Assembly: GCA_019395295.1 (NCBI GenBank)
Contig: CM033352.1
Coordinates: 4,670,001 to 4,734,000, forward strand
Source: Osmanthus fragrans
Lineage: Eukaryota > Streptophyta > Magnoliopsida > Lamiales > Oleaceae
Direction of reading: 5' to 3'
Length of the DNA: 64,000 nucleotides
This document shows positions 49,180-59,700 of the stretch, in pieces (the first letter of the stretch is position 1; every line of letters starts with the position of its first letter). Both the position numbers and the translations under genes were made by a program. Below the pieces are notes generated by a model that was not told the DNA's origin, made no database searches, and was given only the letters and a program-made list of their open reading frames with translations.

Positions 49180-49745
49180 CAAGGATAAGGATAATTCTCT
49201 GGTGCCCACGTTTCGGATTACTCAGCATGTTTCAACTTGAAAAGTGCCACGTTGGATTTGGATTGCCTCCAAGGAAGAAAAGTCAAATGTACGACTTCTT
49301 CTTAAGACTGACTCATTCTCTGGTGCCCACGTTTCGGATTTGGATAATTCTCTGGTGCCCACGTTTCGGATTACTCAGCATGTTTCAACTTGAAAAATGC
49401 CACATTGGATTTGGATTGCCTCCAAGGAAGAAAAGTCAAATGTACGACTTCTTCCTAAGACTGACTCATTCTCTGGTGCCACGTTTCAAATTTGGATAAT
49501 TCTCTGGTGCCCACGTTTCGAATTACTCAGCATGTTTCAACTTGAAAAGTGCCACATTGAATTTGGATTGCCTACAAGGAAGAAAAGTCAAATGTACGAC
49601 TTCTTTCCAAGACTGACTCATTCTTTGGTGCCCACGTTTCGGATTACTTAGCATGTTTCAACTTGAAAAGTGCCACATTGGATTTGGATTGCCTCCAAGG
49701 AAGAAAAGTCAAATATAAGACTTCTTCCTAAGACTGACTCATTCC
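49180..49745 (+). repeat. Tandem repeat, about 150-bp unit, four copies
   Basis: The unit contains TTCTCTGGTGCCCACGTTTC, TCAGCATGTTTCAACTTG, GGATTTGGATTGCCTCCAAG and GTACGACTTCTTCCTAAGAC. The shared ATG of CATGTTTC falls at 49227, 49380, 49532 and 49653, giving periods of 153, 152 and 121. The array ends about 210 bp before the CAR start codon, so it lies in that gene's promoter. ORFs of 84-90 aa run through it only because of the repetition. Confidence 0.92.
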
Positions 49746-49797
49746 CAAATTCAGCGCGTGACTTGTTCGCCACAGCAGCTTACATTTGGCATCTATA

Positions 49798-49844
<47 letters not shown>
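49798..49844 (+). repeat. (AT)n microsatellite upstream of the CAR gene
   Basis: About 22 AT units end about 110 bases before the ATG. The run overlaps the place where a TATA box would be expected and may serve as one. Confidence 0.9.
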
Positions 49845-49847
<3 letters not shown>

Positions 49848-49953
49848 CCACCATCAACCCCAACAATCTCAGTCATCCATTTTTCCGTAAGCATTCAAAA
49901 CCAAGTTTTGTTTTCAATTTTCATTCTCTCAACTGAACCTATTTTTGCCAAAT

Positions 49954-50698
49954 ATGGAAAACTTTTTGGGTTTGCTAAGAATCAACGTCCTCAGAGGAAT
50001 AAACCTTGCTAAAAGAGATACCAGAAGCAGCGATCCTTACATCAATGTTAAGATGGACAATCAGGTAAACAAAAGATTTTTCAATTCCTTAGTCATCAGT
50101 TTCAACTTTTCAAGAAATTTAGCCAAAAATGCTAACTTTGGGTATAATGGAACAGAAACTGAAGACTGGTGTTGTGAAACAGAATGTCAATCCTGAGTGG
50201 AATGACGAACTCACTTTATCTATTACTGATCCAAATCTTCCAATCAAGCTGGTAACTTCTTCTTCTCCCAATACATTGCAATGTTAAGATCAGCTGCTAT
50301 GTTACCTCGTCAAATTTCTCCCTTGAATTCTCAAGAAAAGGTTCTAGATGCAATATTCGAGTGATTCTTATGAAGATGCTTTAAATTAATTGCAGGAGGT
50401 TTATGATAGAGATACATTCACCCCAGACGACAATATGGGAGATGCAGAATTTGACATCAAAACATTTGTCCAAGTTTTAAGGATGCGCTTACAAAATATT
50501 CCAAGTGGAACTGTAATTACAAAAGTAAAACCAAACCGTCAAAACTGCCTAGCCGAAGAAAGCCCTATTACTTGGGAAAATGACAAAGTAATCCAACATA
50601 TGATTTTGAGACTTAGAAATGTCGAGTGCGGTGAAATTGAACTCCAGTTGAATTGGATAGAAATCCCAGGCTCCAGGGGTTTGTTGTGTGATTTATAG
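49954..50698 (+). CDS. CAR: C2-domain ABA-related (CAR-type) protein, 3 exons
   Basis: Exons 49954-50064, 50156-50251, 50396-50698; 510 nt, 169 aa, the size of CAR proteins. It starts MENFLGLLRINVLRGINLAK. Calcium-binding loop residues are in place: Asp pair in KRDTRSSDPYINVKM and DRDTFTPDDNMGDAEF. The CAR-specific insertion (PSGTVITKVKPNRQNCLAEE) and the end LRNVECGEIELQLNWIEIPG are recognisable. CAR proteins bind phospholipid membranes in a calcium-dependent way and bring PYR/PYL abscisic acid receptors to the plasma membrane. A TTG codon at 49945 is in frame, but the ATG at 49954 is the evident start. The AGD12-type ARF-GAPs share this C2 domain, but no ARF-GAP domain lies upstream. Confidence 0.93.
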
Positions 50699-52341
50699 TG
50701 TCAAGTTATGTTGTACAGAACTAATTGATTTGTTTCTTAGTTAAATTACTCGTAAATCGAAGTCAGACGCAGAATCCATTTTACATTCCTCCTTGAAAAT
50801 TGTTATCCAAGGAGAATTTAGAGTTGATTTTACTTTCATAAGGGTCTTGTGTAAGAATGTAAAATTGCCTTATTGTCGAATACTGTAAGTACTTCAGATT
50901 TCCAACTCTTTCATGTATCCTATTTGATTCTTTGTTTCGAATTTTGTATCCAAGTTTCCGACTTTCTTAAATGTTTCCTCCATTGTTTTTCCCTTCCCCG
51001 TCCCCCATCTCTATCAACTACATTAGAGTGAATATTTTTCTCTTAAGTGTTCCTGAGAGCATTTGAGTTGTTATGAGAATTAATTTGTTGAGTGAGTGAT
51101 TAGGGGTTTAGGTCAATTAGATGGAGCCGCATGGATATGATCCAACAGTAGGTTCCTCAATTTTCTTGCTATAAATAGTAAGTCTTGTAACATTGTTATT
51201 GATGCAAAAATATACATTCAAAAGATTTGTGCTTGAATATTCTCTACAATAAACAAAAAAACATTGTTTAGATATATATTTATCTTGTTTCTACAATTAT
51301 TAACAAGTTTTAATTTCGTCTTATAATCTTACGAAGATCGTGAGCGAATTCTTATCTTAAACATACACTTTAATTGTCCGTCAGTGTTTCGATTCGTGTT
51401 TTACGTATTCCGGTACATTATACTGTTTTCGCCACCGTCTCCTCGTATCTCGCTGGAGTTCATCTACGTGTCTAGAGTTCGATAACGACATTTGTTAACA
51501 ATATTTTTTTGGGTCAACTGTTATGGGAATATATGCTAAGATGGTTGTATGATGTAACGTTCCCTCAATTCTTTCAACTAGTTAGATTCAGAACACATCA
51601 ACCACATACTCATCTTTCAGGAAGCAATGAATTCTTTTACCTTTTCTTACTCTCAAGTCTTGTCCCAGTGAATCTTTGCATTCTTGTCTCTTCTTCCTTT
51701 TACAATAGAATAATTTCCCTTTTTTTTTCCCCCCTCACTCAAAATTAGATACTAAAATAGGGATGGCAACCGGATGGATTCAGGGCGTCCCACGGGGCAA
51801 TTGTCAGCCCCATACCCACCTCATTATCCATTTAAGACGGGCCCTTGTCCCGTTTACTTGCCCGTTTCGATTTTTTTAAAAAAAATGATAATTAATTTTA
51901 TTTTTCTCGTTAATTAAAGTGAGATAATAATATATTTATTAAATATTTTAATTACTTTATTTATTTTTAAAGTTAAATTATTCGAATATATTTGATAAAC
52001 TAAACTTTATATTATTTATCATATTCTTTAAATAATCTTAGTTGTCATCCTCTAATTTTGAGCTATCCATACTAGTTTTTTTTTTTTTTTTTTTTTTTTT
52101 TTTGGCGCTAAAAACTCGCCAAATTCCGACGAAGCTTCCTGGAATCCTACAAACGTTGACCACCAATGGCAATAGAAAACAAAGCAGTTGAATTATCAAC
52201 AAGCGAAGGAGAGAAACAAACGGTAAACCATTCCCTGATCTCCATGAATGCAAAATCAGATATACAATTTCTTCCAGGAATTTGATGCCCATAATTACCA
52301 TAAATAAGCAATTAAATACCAATCAAACAAAATTTTTAATC
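50699..52341. other. Spacer between CAR and GGP genes
   Basis: It holds the CAR 3' UTR, a possible solo LTR (51069-51500), a lone hAT-like end TAGGGATGGCAACC at 51758 without a partner, a poly-T run (52076-52102) and the start of the long GGP leader. No other gene was recognised. Confidence 0.5.
51069..51500 (+). mobile_element. Possible solo LTR (Copia-like)
   Basis: The stretch begins TGTTATGAG and ends TTGTTAACA. It contains CTATAAATAGTAAG (51170-51183), a good TATA box, followed by the C/T- and CG-richer sequence common in R/U5 regions. No matching target duplication was found, so this rests on composition and ends only. Confidence 0.3.
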
Positions 52342-52590
52342 ACGGCTTTTCTTGAATCCATCGGTTACTTTTGTCAATCTCAAACAATTCAACACGAGGT
52401 GATTTTCAATCCTGAGGTGAACGACAAGCATCGGATCTCAACCCCACACGGCGGCCGGGGTGCTTTACCCTCCGAAGGCGGCTGCCCCTCCGATCTCCTC
52501 TTCCTTGCTGGCGGTGGCCTTTTCCTGTCTTCCGCTGCCACTGCCACTGCCGCCTACCAACATTTGGATTTGATTTTCTTTGTATTTTAA
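52342..52590 (+). CDS. Conserved uORF of GDP-L-galactose phosphorylase, putative ACG start
   Basis: In the GGP leader an 82-codon frame runs from an ACG at 52342 to the TAA at 52588-52590, ending 95 bases before the main ATG. The ACG has A at -3 and G at +4, a strong context. The peptide contains HRISTPHGGRGALPSEGG (from 52429) and then PSDLLFLAGGG, which I recognise as the conserved block of the GGP/VTC2 uORF. That uORF is known to start at a non-ATG codon and to lower GGP translation when ascorbate is high. An in-frame ATG at 52285 would extend the peptide, if it lies in the transcript. The Cys in GGCPSD is the clearest local variation from the usual Ser I expect. Confidence 0.8.
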   Translation, partial: TAFLESIGYFCQSQTIQHEVIFNPEVNDKHRISTPHGGRGALPSEGGCPSDLLFLAGGGLFLSSAATATAAYQHLDLIFFVF

Positions 52591-52685
52591 ATTAGCCATT
52601 TTTGTTCCCTGTGTTTGAATTTTAAACGATAGAATAGAAGAAGACGCGAACGCGTAAAATTCGCATAGATCCAGGAGGGGACGGG

Positions 52686-55010
52686 ATGTCTATAGAAAGG
52701 ATGTTGACTATAAGACGGGTGCCAACCGTGCTCTCTAATTATCAAGAGAATGCTTCATCTGAGGACCTGGAAAGCAAGGCTCGAGGATGTGGCTGCAATT
52801 GCCTTGGAAAATGCTGCTTGCCTGGTATGTTTTTTACTTTTTAGCTTATTATTACCGGTGTCATCAGTAGACAATATATATTAAATATTTATGAATAATT
52901 TAATATTGACAAAGTTTTGATTCTTTGGTTTGGTGTTTGCTAAGTGTCTGTTTCATTGTCATTTTTAGAAAAAGGGAGTCTTATATTGTGCATCTATATT
53001 TCTGGTTTTATAATTTGAAGACAACAAAAGCTTTAATTATTAAACAGTACCACTGGAATAATTGTCCTTGACATGTAAACATCAGACAAAAATGTAGCAA
53101 TCCATTAGCTTTCCTTGGTAATTAATCAATGATGACTGTGAAGAGATATGTCTAATTGCTATTTGTGAATTGCATTGTAAGATATATTGTTCAATTGAAT
53201 TGATTATTTGTAAATTTTCAGTTTCCAAGCTGCCTATCTATGCATTCAAGAATGTGGAGCACGAGATGGTTGAGAATGGCATTGACTTGTCTTGTGGAAG
53301 AGGGCCTCCAATGTCCTTTTTGAATAATTTGTTGTTGGGACAGTGGGAGGAGCGCATGAGTAGGGGCCTTTTTAGGTATGATGTGACCACCTGTGAGACA
53401 AAGGTCATTCCAGGCAGATATGGTTTTATTGCACAGCTGAACGAGGGGCGTCACCTTAAGAAACGAGCAACAGAATTTCGTATTGACCAGGTTCTACAGC
53501 CATTTGATGATAACAAATTCAACTTTACAAAAGTGGGCCAAGAGGAAGTCCTCTTCAGATTTGAACCAAGCAATGACAATGAGATGCATTACTTCCCCAG
53601 TTCAGCAGTTGATGGTGCTTCTGGATCACCCAATGTTGTTGCCATCAATGTGAGTTATTTTGTTACTTAATATCAGTTGCACACAATGTAGTAAGGTACC
53701 CTTTCAATTATAGAGTGCCTTCTTTCTTTTTTTTCAGGTGAGTCCTATTGAGTATGGACATGTGCTTCTGATACCGCGTGTTCTTGATTGCTTCCCGCAG
53801 AGGATTGATAATGAAAGTTTCTTGCTTGCTCTTCACTTAGCTAGAGAAACAGCAGATCCTGCCTTCCGAGTGGGTTATAATAGTTTGGGTGCATTTGCCA
53901 CCATCAATCACCTCCACTTCCAGGTGATAAAGCAGGCATTCTGTTATTTAGTTCAATGTGATTCATCATTCATCTCTTTGCTCGACTTTATTAATTGTTT
54001 GAAATGTGTTTTGACAGGCATATTACTTGTCACTTCCATTACCAATAGAGAAAGCACCAACTTGCAGATTAATGACCAGCAAGGGACCAACTGATACTGG
54101 GGTTATAATATCTAAGTTACTGGATTATCCTGTGTCTGGTCTTGTTTTTGAGGGTGGATGCACGTTGCACGATTTATCTGATGCAGTTGCCAATTCCTGT
54201 GTTTTCCTCCAAAATAATAATATTCCTTTCAACATACTAATAGCTGATTGTGGTAGAAGAATATTTTTGCTACCTCAGGTAATTTATCTCAGAGTTTCTT
54301 AGCTTGCTTTTGTGGGTGATCTGTGAATTATTAATAATCCTGCATTATCAAGTCCTGTCTAATATATGATTTATCAACACTCGTGAATGTGTGCAAAACA
54401 TGACACATGGTAACTCCGATATGCATTTAGTCTGATATTTCTTACTGCTTATTTGAACATTGGGAATGTTGGTTTTGTGGTACATACTATGAATTTATTA
54501 GAACAGTTCCTTTACTGATTAATGTATCACACTTTGTAAAAATGATTCGCATATTATGAAGCACATATTTTCCTATATGCATATATAATTCTGAGACGTA
54601 TTTGGTTTTGGAGTTCTGAATGTCTTCGTCAATTTATGCGTATCAATATATTTTCCCTATTGCATTAGAAGCTAACTTTCTTGATGAAATGCCAGTGTTA
54701 TGCCGAGAAACAAGCACTTGGAGAAGTAGGACTGGAGCTTCTGGACACTCAAGTGAATCCTGCTGTTTGGGAAATCAGTGGACACATAGTGCTTAAGAGA
54801 AGAAAGTATTACGATGAAGCATCTGAACAATATGCTTGGAGACTTCTTTCCGAGGTTTCTCTATCCGAGAAGAGGTTTCAGGAGGTGATGCACTTTATTG
54901 CTGAGGCGGTAGGTTTCTTGCAAGTAGAGGATGACATCACTGCAAACCATGAGTCTGGTGTGCCACGAACCGCTTCACATCTTCCTAAAGATTGTCTCGT
55001 GCAACATTGA
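52686..55010 (+). CDS. VTC2: GDP-L-galactose phosphorylase (VTC2/VTC5 type), 5 exons
   Basis: Exons 52686-52824, 53222-53649, 53738-53923, 54018-54278, 54696-55010; 1329 nt, 442 aa, as in VTC2/VTC5. The start is MSIERMLTIRRVPTVLSNYQ, followed by a Cys-rich GCGCNCLGKCC stretch. The HIT-like active site HLHFQ (247-251) closes exon 3, just as in the HxHxQ family. Other family blocks: LLLGQWEERMSRGLFRYD, SPIEYGHVLLIPRV, SGLVFEGGC, ADCGRRIFLLPQCYAEKQ. The enzyme turns GDP-L-galactose into L-galactose 1-phosphate, the first committed and rate-controlling step of ascorbate synthesis, in cytosol and nucleus. Control is expected from the uORF just upstream. No damage was seen. Confidence 0.96.
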
Positions 55011-58000
55011 TTCAATGTGGCTTGCAATGTGAAGCGCCTCTCTGTTAGTTGCCTATGGCGGTAGGTTATAGTATGAGTAGAAAAATTGTTTGGGTTTTAA
55101 GCAAACTAGAAACTTGCTCGAAGATCTCGACTGGTTTGTTGTTATAGTGATAGTTGGAAATGCACACATTTCCGTGTACATATTTTAGCTCTAATTTGTT
55201 CCTTTCTTGATATCTCCCGATTGTATGGCATTGTTCTTAATATCTTCCCTTAAAGGCTTGTTAAAAAAACAAAATGTCATTACGAAGTTATGGGACCTTT
55301 TTAAAGGATAAAATAAATTAAGAATATTTTATTTAAGTGCATCCTGCCTGGAAATGACAAAGCTTCTTAACATGGCCAGCGAAAATATTTGGCAAACACG
55401 TGATGTAAATTGCATGCAGAATGAATTATTAGGTGCCATGACCCATGAGATTGTCAAATTACTACAAAACAAAGATTAAATTAAAAGTTGAAACATTTAA
55501 TTGAGTATTGCAAAACTTCAAAGGTGAATTTTCTAACTTGTTAGTGTTATCACATCAAAATTGTTAGCTCCACGTGTGCCGTCTTGACATCTTTTAAAAA
55601 AAAAAAAAAAAGTAATCGTACATTAAAAAACTAAAGAATATACTTTTTCTCAAAACTAAATTAGCTTCTTTATAAAAATAACTGATAAAATAGACTTAAC
55701 TTTCTATGAACAAACTCAACATCAAGTATAAATTTTAGACCAGTATCATTGAATACGCTCCAAGCACTTGTGCGGTCATCAACTTGTACCCCCAAAGAAT
55801 AATTCTCATGACATTCGACATCCTCACCACAAATTCAAAAGATAAGTGCGATTGCCCTTTCAATCTCAATCCACCTTTTCAATTTCGTGCTGAATAATTA
55901 CGCTATATAAATAAAAAATCCATCAAAGTCCTAAAAACCACAGAGTTTTTCTTAGATTTATTGGATCATATTCCATTGAATGATTAACAAAATTTAGTTC
56001 ATAGATTTAAAATTATTGACCACGTTTTCGGTTAGGGCCACGTGGACAACAAATATCAGATCCACTTGCACGTGCGTGAGTCAATTCCAGCATGCAAAGA
56101 TAGATCAACAGTCTAAAACACTCTCAAATAAGGTGTGAGAGTAGTTTAACGATGCGAGAAGATAATGTTCAGAATTCGGCAATGTTTAAAGAGAACGATT
56201 GTATAATAACCGTCAATCACTAAGGACAAAACGTAAATCAAATGTTCCCGAACACCGATTTTTCGAAGTATAAATCTTGTTACAAATAACAATATATAAC
56301 TTTAAGTTTTTGGAATGACATTTAGTGTATGGAATTACATTCGCCCTTGAATGTTGTGTAGAGTGAGTATTTATAACATTACAAATAAAGTAGTGGCCCT
56401 ACGATGAGGATACACGTGACATCATCTCCTTACTTCAAACATCTAATCATATGCATCAATTTGACTTCCCCAGCACGTTGTGCATTTAATACTTACACAA
56501 AGCAATCATTTTATGGACAAGATTTGACATTTGTACTTATTACAAAAGTCTCATCAATTATTCAAATAAGATTTTTATGTAGATCTCTTTGGAAGAAGTG
56601 AATATAGAATATGCTTATTTATGGGTAGGAGGCTTTTGTTTCGATTTCAGAGCTTCGACCCACTTACACAGTGCTTTGACATCAAAGCTTCATCCACTTG
56701 CATAGGGCTTCAACTTCAGGGCCTCGGCCACTGGGCTCAAAGCCTCTTGAGCCTCGGTTTGAAGCGTGGGCTTCTTCTTAAGCCTCGGTTTTGAGGCATA
56801 ACAAAAAGAGGAAATTACACCTAGGGAGGTATTTAAAGATCCAAAATCAAAATTAGGATATATGGTTTATTTATACAAAAATCAGGTATTAATTATAATA
56901 TTATAAAATATTTTAATATTAAATAATAATATTAAAAATTCAAATAAATTATATACCTACCAAACCCTAATTTATCATTCATCCCCTCCCTCTCTCTCTC
57001 TCGCTCGCTCGCTCGCTCTTTCTCACTCTCACTCTCTCTATCCCGCCACCACAACCCCGCCGGCACCTCCTCGCCGACACCACCATCGCCTGGAGAACGA
57101 TTCGCAGCAGAGTCTCGCGCTGAGTGCCAGCAGCGCAACGCTGCTGCGATTCCGCTGGAAGTCGTAAAAGATGCGTGCGTGGTGGAGGCTGATGTTTATG
57201 CCACCGTCGAAGGAGGAGAGATCAACGTCCAAAGAAGATTTCTTGGAATGGCGCCCTAAAATTATTGAAGAAATCTGCATATAGTACTCAAAATCCTCTC
57301 TTTGTAGCTTCGTGAACCCTGCCTCCACATCGCTGCTTCTCATTTATGTTTCTGTAATTGGTGGCGTGGAGGTGGAGATGGTGCTGTGGTTATGGTGGTT
57401 GGTTGGTGTTGGCGACCGTTATGGAAATGGTGGTGGCGATGGCAGTTTGGTGGTGGTCGTAGTCGTGGTAGTGGTGGCGATGATGGTAGGTTTGGGGATT
57501 TTTTTAGTTGGTGGTAGTGTGGTGTAGTGGGGATGGTGGTTTTGATTTTGAGTACAGGCGGTGGTGGTGGTGGTGCTGGTTGTGGTGAGATGGTGGTTTT
57601 TAGTGGTGGTTGGATGATAGTCGTGCAGGTGGTTGTGGGTGGCGATGGTAGGTTGTGTGGTAGGGCAGCGGCGGTGGATCTGGGGTTGATGCAGGTGTTG
57701 GTGGTTATTTTACTGTGCTGATGCTATGGAGATGGAGATTTGCAATGTGTTGATGTAGGTGCCGATGGTGATGTTAGTCGGTGGTTGTAGTGACGAGGCG
57801 TCGGTTGCTGGTCGGTTGTCACAGATATGTGATCAAATATTGGTGGTGGATCTTGATCGGGATCGGTTTGTGACTATAAAATTCAATAAATTGTGACTAA
57901 TAAATTAGTCTGTGACCTATTAAATTCTGATTTGTGACCTCGGCGAAAAATTGTGACCTATTAAAATTCATATTTGTGATCTCGAAATTAATTGTGACCT

Positions 58001-58580
58001 AATGTGATCTCGAAAATAAATTATGACCTATTAAAATTTCAATTTGTGACTTCGAAAATAATTTGTGACCAATAAAAATTTTAATTTGTGACTTTGTAAT
58101 AATTTGTAATTAATTAATTTGATAATATGTGACCAATAAATGTATTTGTGACTAAATTATATAAATTTGTGACTTTTATATATTTAATTAATTAATTAAA
58201 TCATAAATAAATAAAATTTAATAGAAACCTGATTTTTGAACTTTGAAACCTATTACCTTATTATTGAAATGGACTCTACTAAAAACCTTAGTTATGAATT
58301 GTTTCCTAACAAAAATCGCAATAGTTCCACCCCAAGCTGTACTGCCAACACTTCTATTAACGGATTGACCTAAACTATTTGCAGATATAACAAAAATTTA
58401 GTAGTAATTCACAATTTTCCTTCCATAACCAGTCAAAATAGAACAGGATATTAAGGAAAGAAGATCAAGTGTGATTGTGAATATACAAATTCACTATCTA
58501 AAAGTTATTTTAATTGCAATAGAACAGAGAAGTAAAGACAGAATTCAGAAATAGTAAGAGTCACATGCTCCGACGAAGGC
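55011..58580. other. Spacer with repeat-rich left flank of the CML gene
   Basis: It starts with the GGP 3' UTR. 55.3-56.6 kb is AT-rich with nothing recognisable. 56.63-56.80 kb has repeated GCCTCGG/GCTTC words. 56.98-57.02 kb is a (CT)n then (CGCT)n tract. 57.36-57.72 kb is GGT-rich low-complexity DNA whose ORFs (71 and 64 aa) follow from composition. 57.85-58.2 kb holds the GTGACC array. Confidence 0.55.
57880..58195 (+). repeat. Array of AATTTGTGACC(T/A)ATTAAA units
   Basis: About ten loosely repeated units of 20-40 bp built on TTTGTGACCTATTAAAATT and TTTGTGACCAATAAA. The array is the reverse-oriented counterpart of 59400-59700, on the other side of the CML gene. Confidence 0.8.
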
Positions 58581-59030
58581 CTACCCGCTCATCATCTTTT
58601 TGAATTCTTCAAAGTTAACGCACCCATCGCCGTCAACATCGACGGTGCTGATCATTCGTCGGCAGTCCTTGAGGCTACACTTCTCACCCAGGGCCTTTAG
58701 TACCGAGTGCAACTCACTCGCCGAGATTTTCCCGTTCTTGTCCTTGTCGTACAAATCAAATGCATCCTTCAACTTCTTATTGTCGCCACTGCCACAATAG
58801 AACGCCTTAAACTCGTTAATATCAATGGAACCATCGCCGTCTGTGTCTAATTCTGACATTATGCTCTTCAATTCCTCTTCTTCAGTTTCCGAGCCGAGCG
58901 CCTTCAAAATTTCACCGAGTTCTGATAACGAGATTTTGTGATCTCCATTAATATCGAATTTTTCGAATACCTTTTCAACTTCTTCTGATTCGGTCAACAA
59001 AATCGCTGGTTTTTTCGAGTTTTTCTCCAT
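58581..59030 (-). CDS. CML: Calmodulin-like protein with four EF hands (CML23/24/27 type)
   Basis: One exon, 149 aa, starting at the ATG at 59030 (MEKNSKKPAILLTESEE). A frame extending to 59048 would need a TTG start. Four EF-hand loops each have Asp at position 1 and Glu at 12: DINGDHKISLSE, DTDGDGSIDINE, DKDKNGKISASE, DVDGDGCVNFEE. Helices between hands 1-2 and 3-4 are of usual length. The short divergent N-terminus and lack of a lipidation or transit signal fit soluble CMLs related to CML23/24/27 and the pollen protein Ole e 8. It would sense calcium in cytosol or nucleus; the targets cannot be told. The gene lies between two opposed repeat arrays and has its own TATA box. Confidence 0.95.
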   Translation of the reverse strand: MEKNSKKPAILLTESEEVEKVFEKFDINGDHKISLSELGEILKALGSETEEEELKSIMSELDTDGDGSIDINEFKAFYCGSGDNKKLKDAFDLYDKDKNGKISASELHSVLKALGEKCSLKDCRRMISTVDVDGDGCVNFEEFKKMMSG

Positions 59031-59091
59031 TGTTAGAGAGATATTCAATGAACAATAGAGACTTTTTCCATTTGAAGGGGTTGCCGGTGAG

Positions 59092-59100
59092 TATTTATAA
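59092..59100 (-). promoter_or_regulatory. Probable TATA box of the CML gene
   Basis: On the minus strand TTATAAATA lies about 60 bases before the ATG, which would leave a leader of about 30-35 nt. Confidence 0.55.
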
Positions 59101-59215
59101 CGAGGGTTACGCGGTTTCGTACATGGAGTTTACTTATTTGGTTTAAGAGATTATCTGTTATTTCAAAATTAAGAAAAAAGATTTTAAAACTTAAAAAATC
59201 AGATGATATTTAATA

Positions 59216-59354
59216 GCTTGTTTGGTACCCATTTTATTGGAAAAAATGAATTTTTTGGGTTGATGTGATGGTGAATATGTGGTTGAAAAAGAAGGAAAAG
59301 TTATTGATGTGATGAAAAATATTTTAGAATAAATAGAATGGGTACCAAAAGGGC
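59216..59354. mobile_element. Tourist-like MITE upstream of the CML gene, ATA duplication
   Basis: Ends GCTTGTTTGGTACCC and (inverted) GCCCTTTTGGTACCC, flanked by ATA at 59213-59215 and 59355-59357. The interior is the reverse complement of that of the 33866-34059 element (TGTGGTTGAAAAAGAAGGAA). Confidence 0.8.
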
Positions 59355-59399
59355 ATAAAATTTATTTAAAAATCATAAAATTCTATTATACAAAAATTA

Positions 59400-59700
59400 T
59401 GATTCTATACACAATCACAATTATTTATTTCTCGATCACAAATAAAAAAAAATTATAAATCTCAATTTATCATCGATCATAAATTAAAAAATTTATAGGT
59501 CACAATTTATTTATTGATCACAAATTTGATAAGTCACAACTTATTACATGATCAAAAAATAACAAATCATTGGTCACAAATTAACAAACTTTTAGGTCAC
59601 AAATTATTTATTGGTTACAATTTACTTATTTCATTAGTCATAATTACTTATTGATCACACATTAACTAATTTATTGGTCACAATTAACCAAATAAGTTGT
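59400..59700 (-). repeat. Array of GTGACC units, inverted relative to 57880-58195
   Basis: Repeated TTTATTGGTCACAAATT, AGGTCACAATTTATT and TGATCACAAA words at 20-40 bp spacing. It runs into a CCA/CAC-rich stretch (59740-60000), the complement of the GGT-rich stretch on the other side of the CML gene. Confidence 0.8.

Noticed and set aside
49227..49936. Repetitive protein of 84-90 aa units, or a CRISPR-like array, before the CAR gene
   Set aside because: The frame stays open only through repetition and shifts between copies. The repeat lies in plant nuclear DNA with 120-150 bp units and no spacer pattern.
56961..56970. Telomere-like AAACCCTAA
   Set aside because: Only a single unit; it occurs by chance or as a telo-box, not an array.
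57312..57721. Plus-strand Val/Gly-rich ORFs
   Set aside because: They come from GGT/GTG low-complexity DNA; no start context, splice sites or homology.
58581..59048. 155-aa version of the CML starting at 59048
   Set aside because: That position is TTG; the first ATG in frame is at 59030 and suits the TATA box distance.
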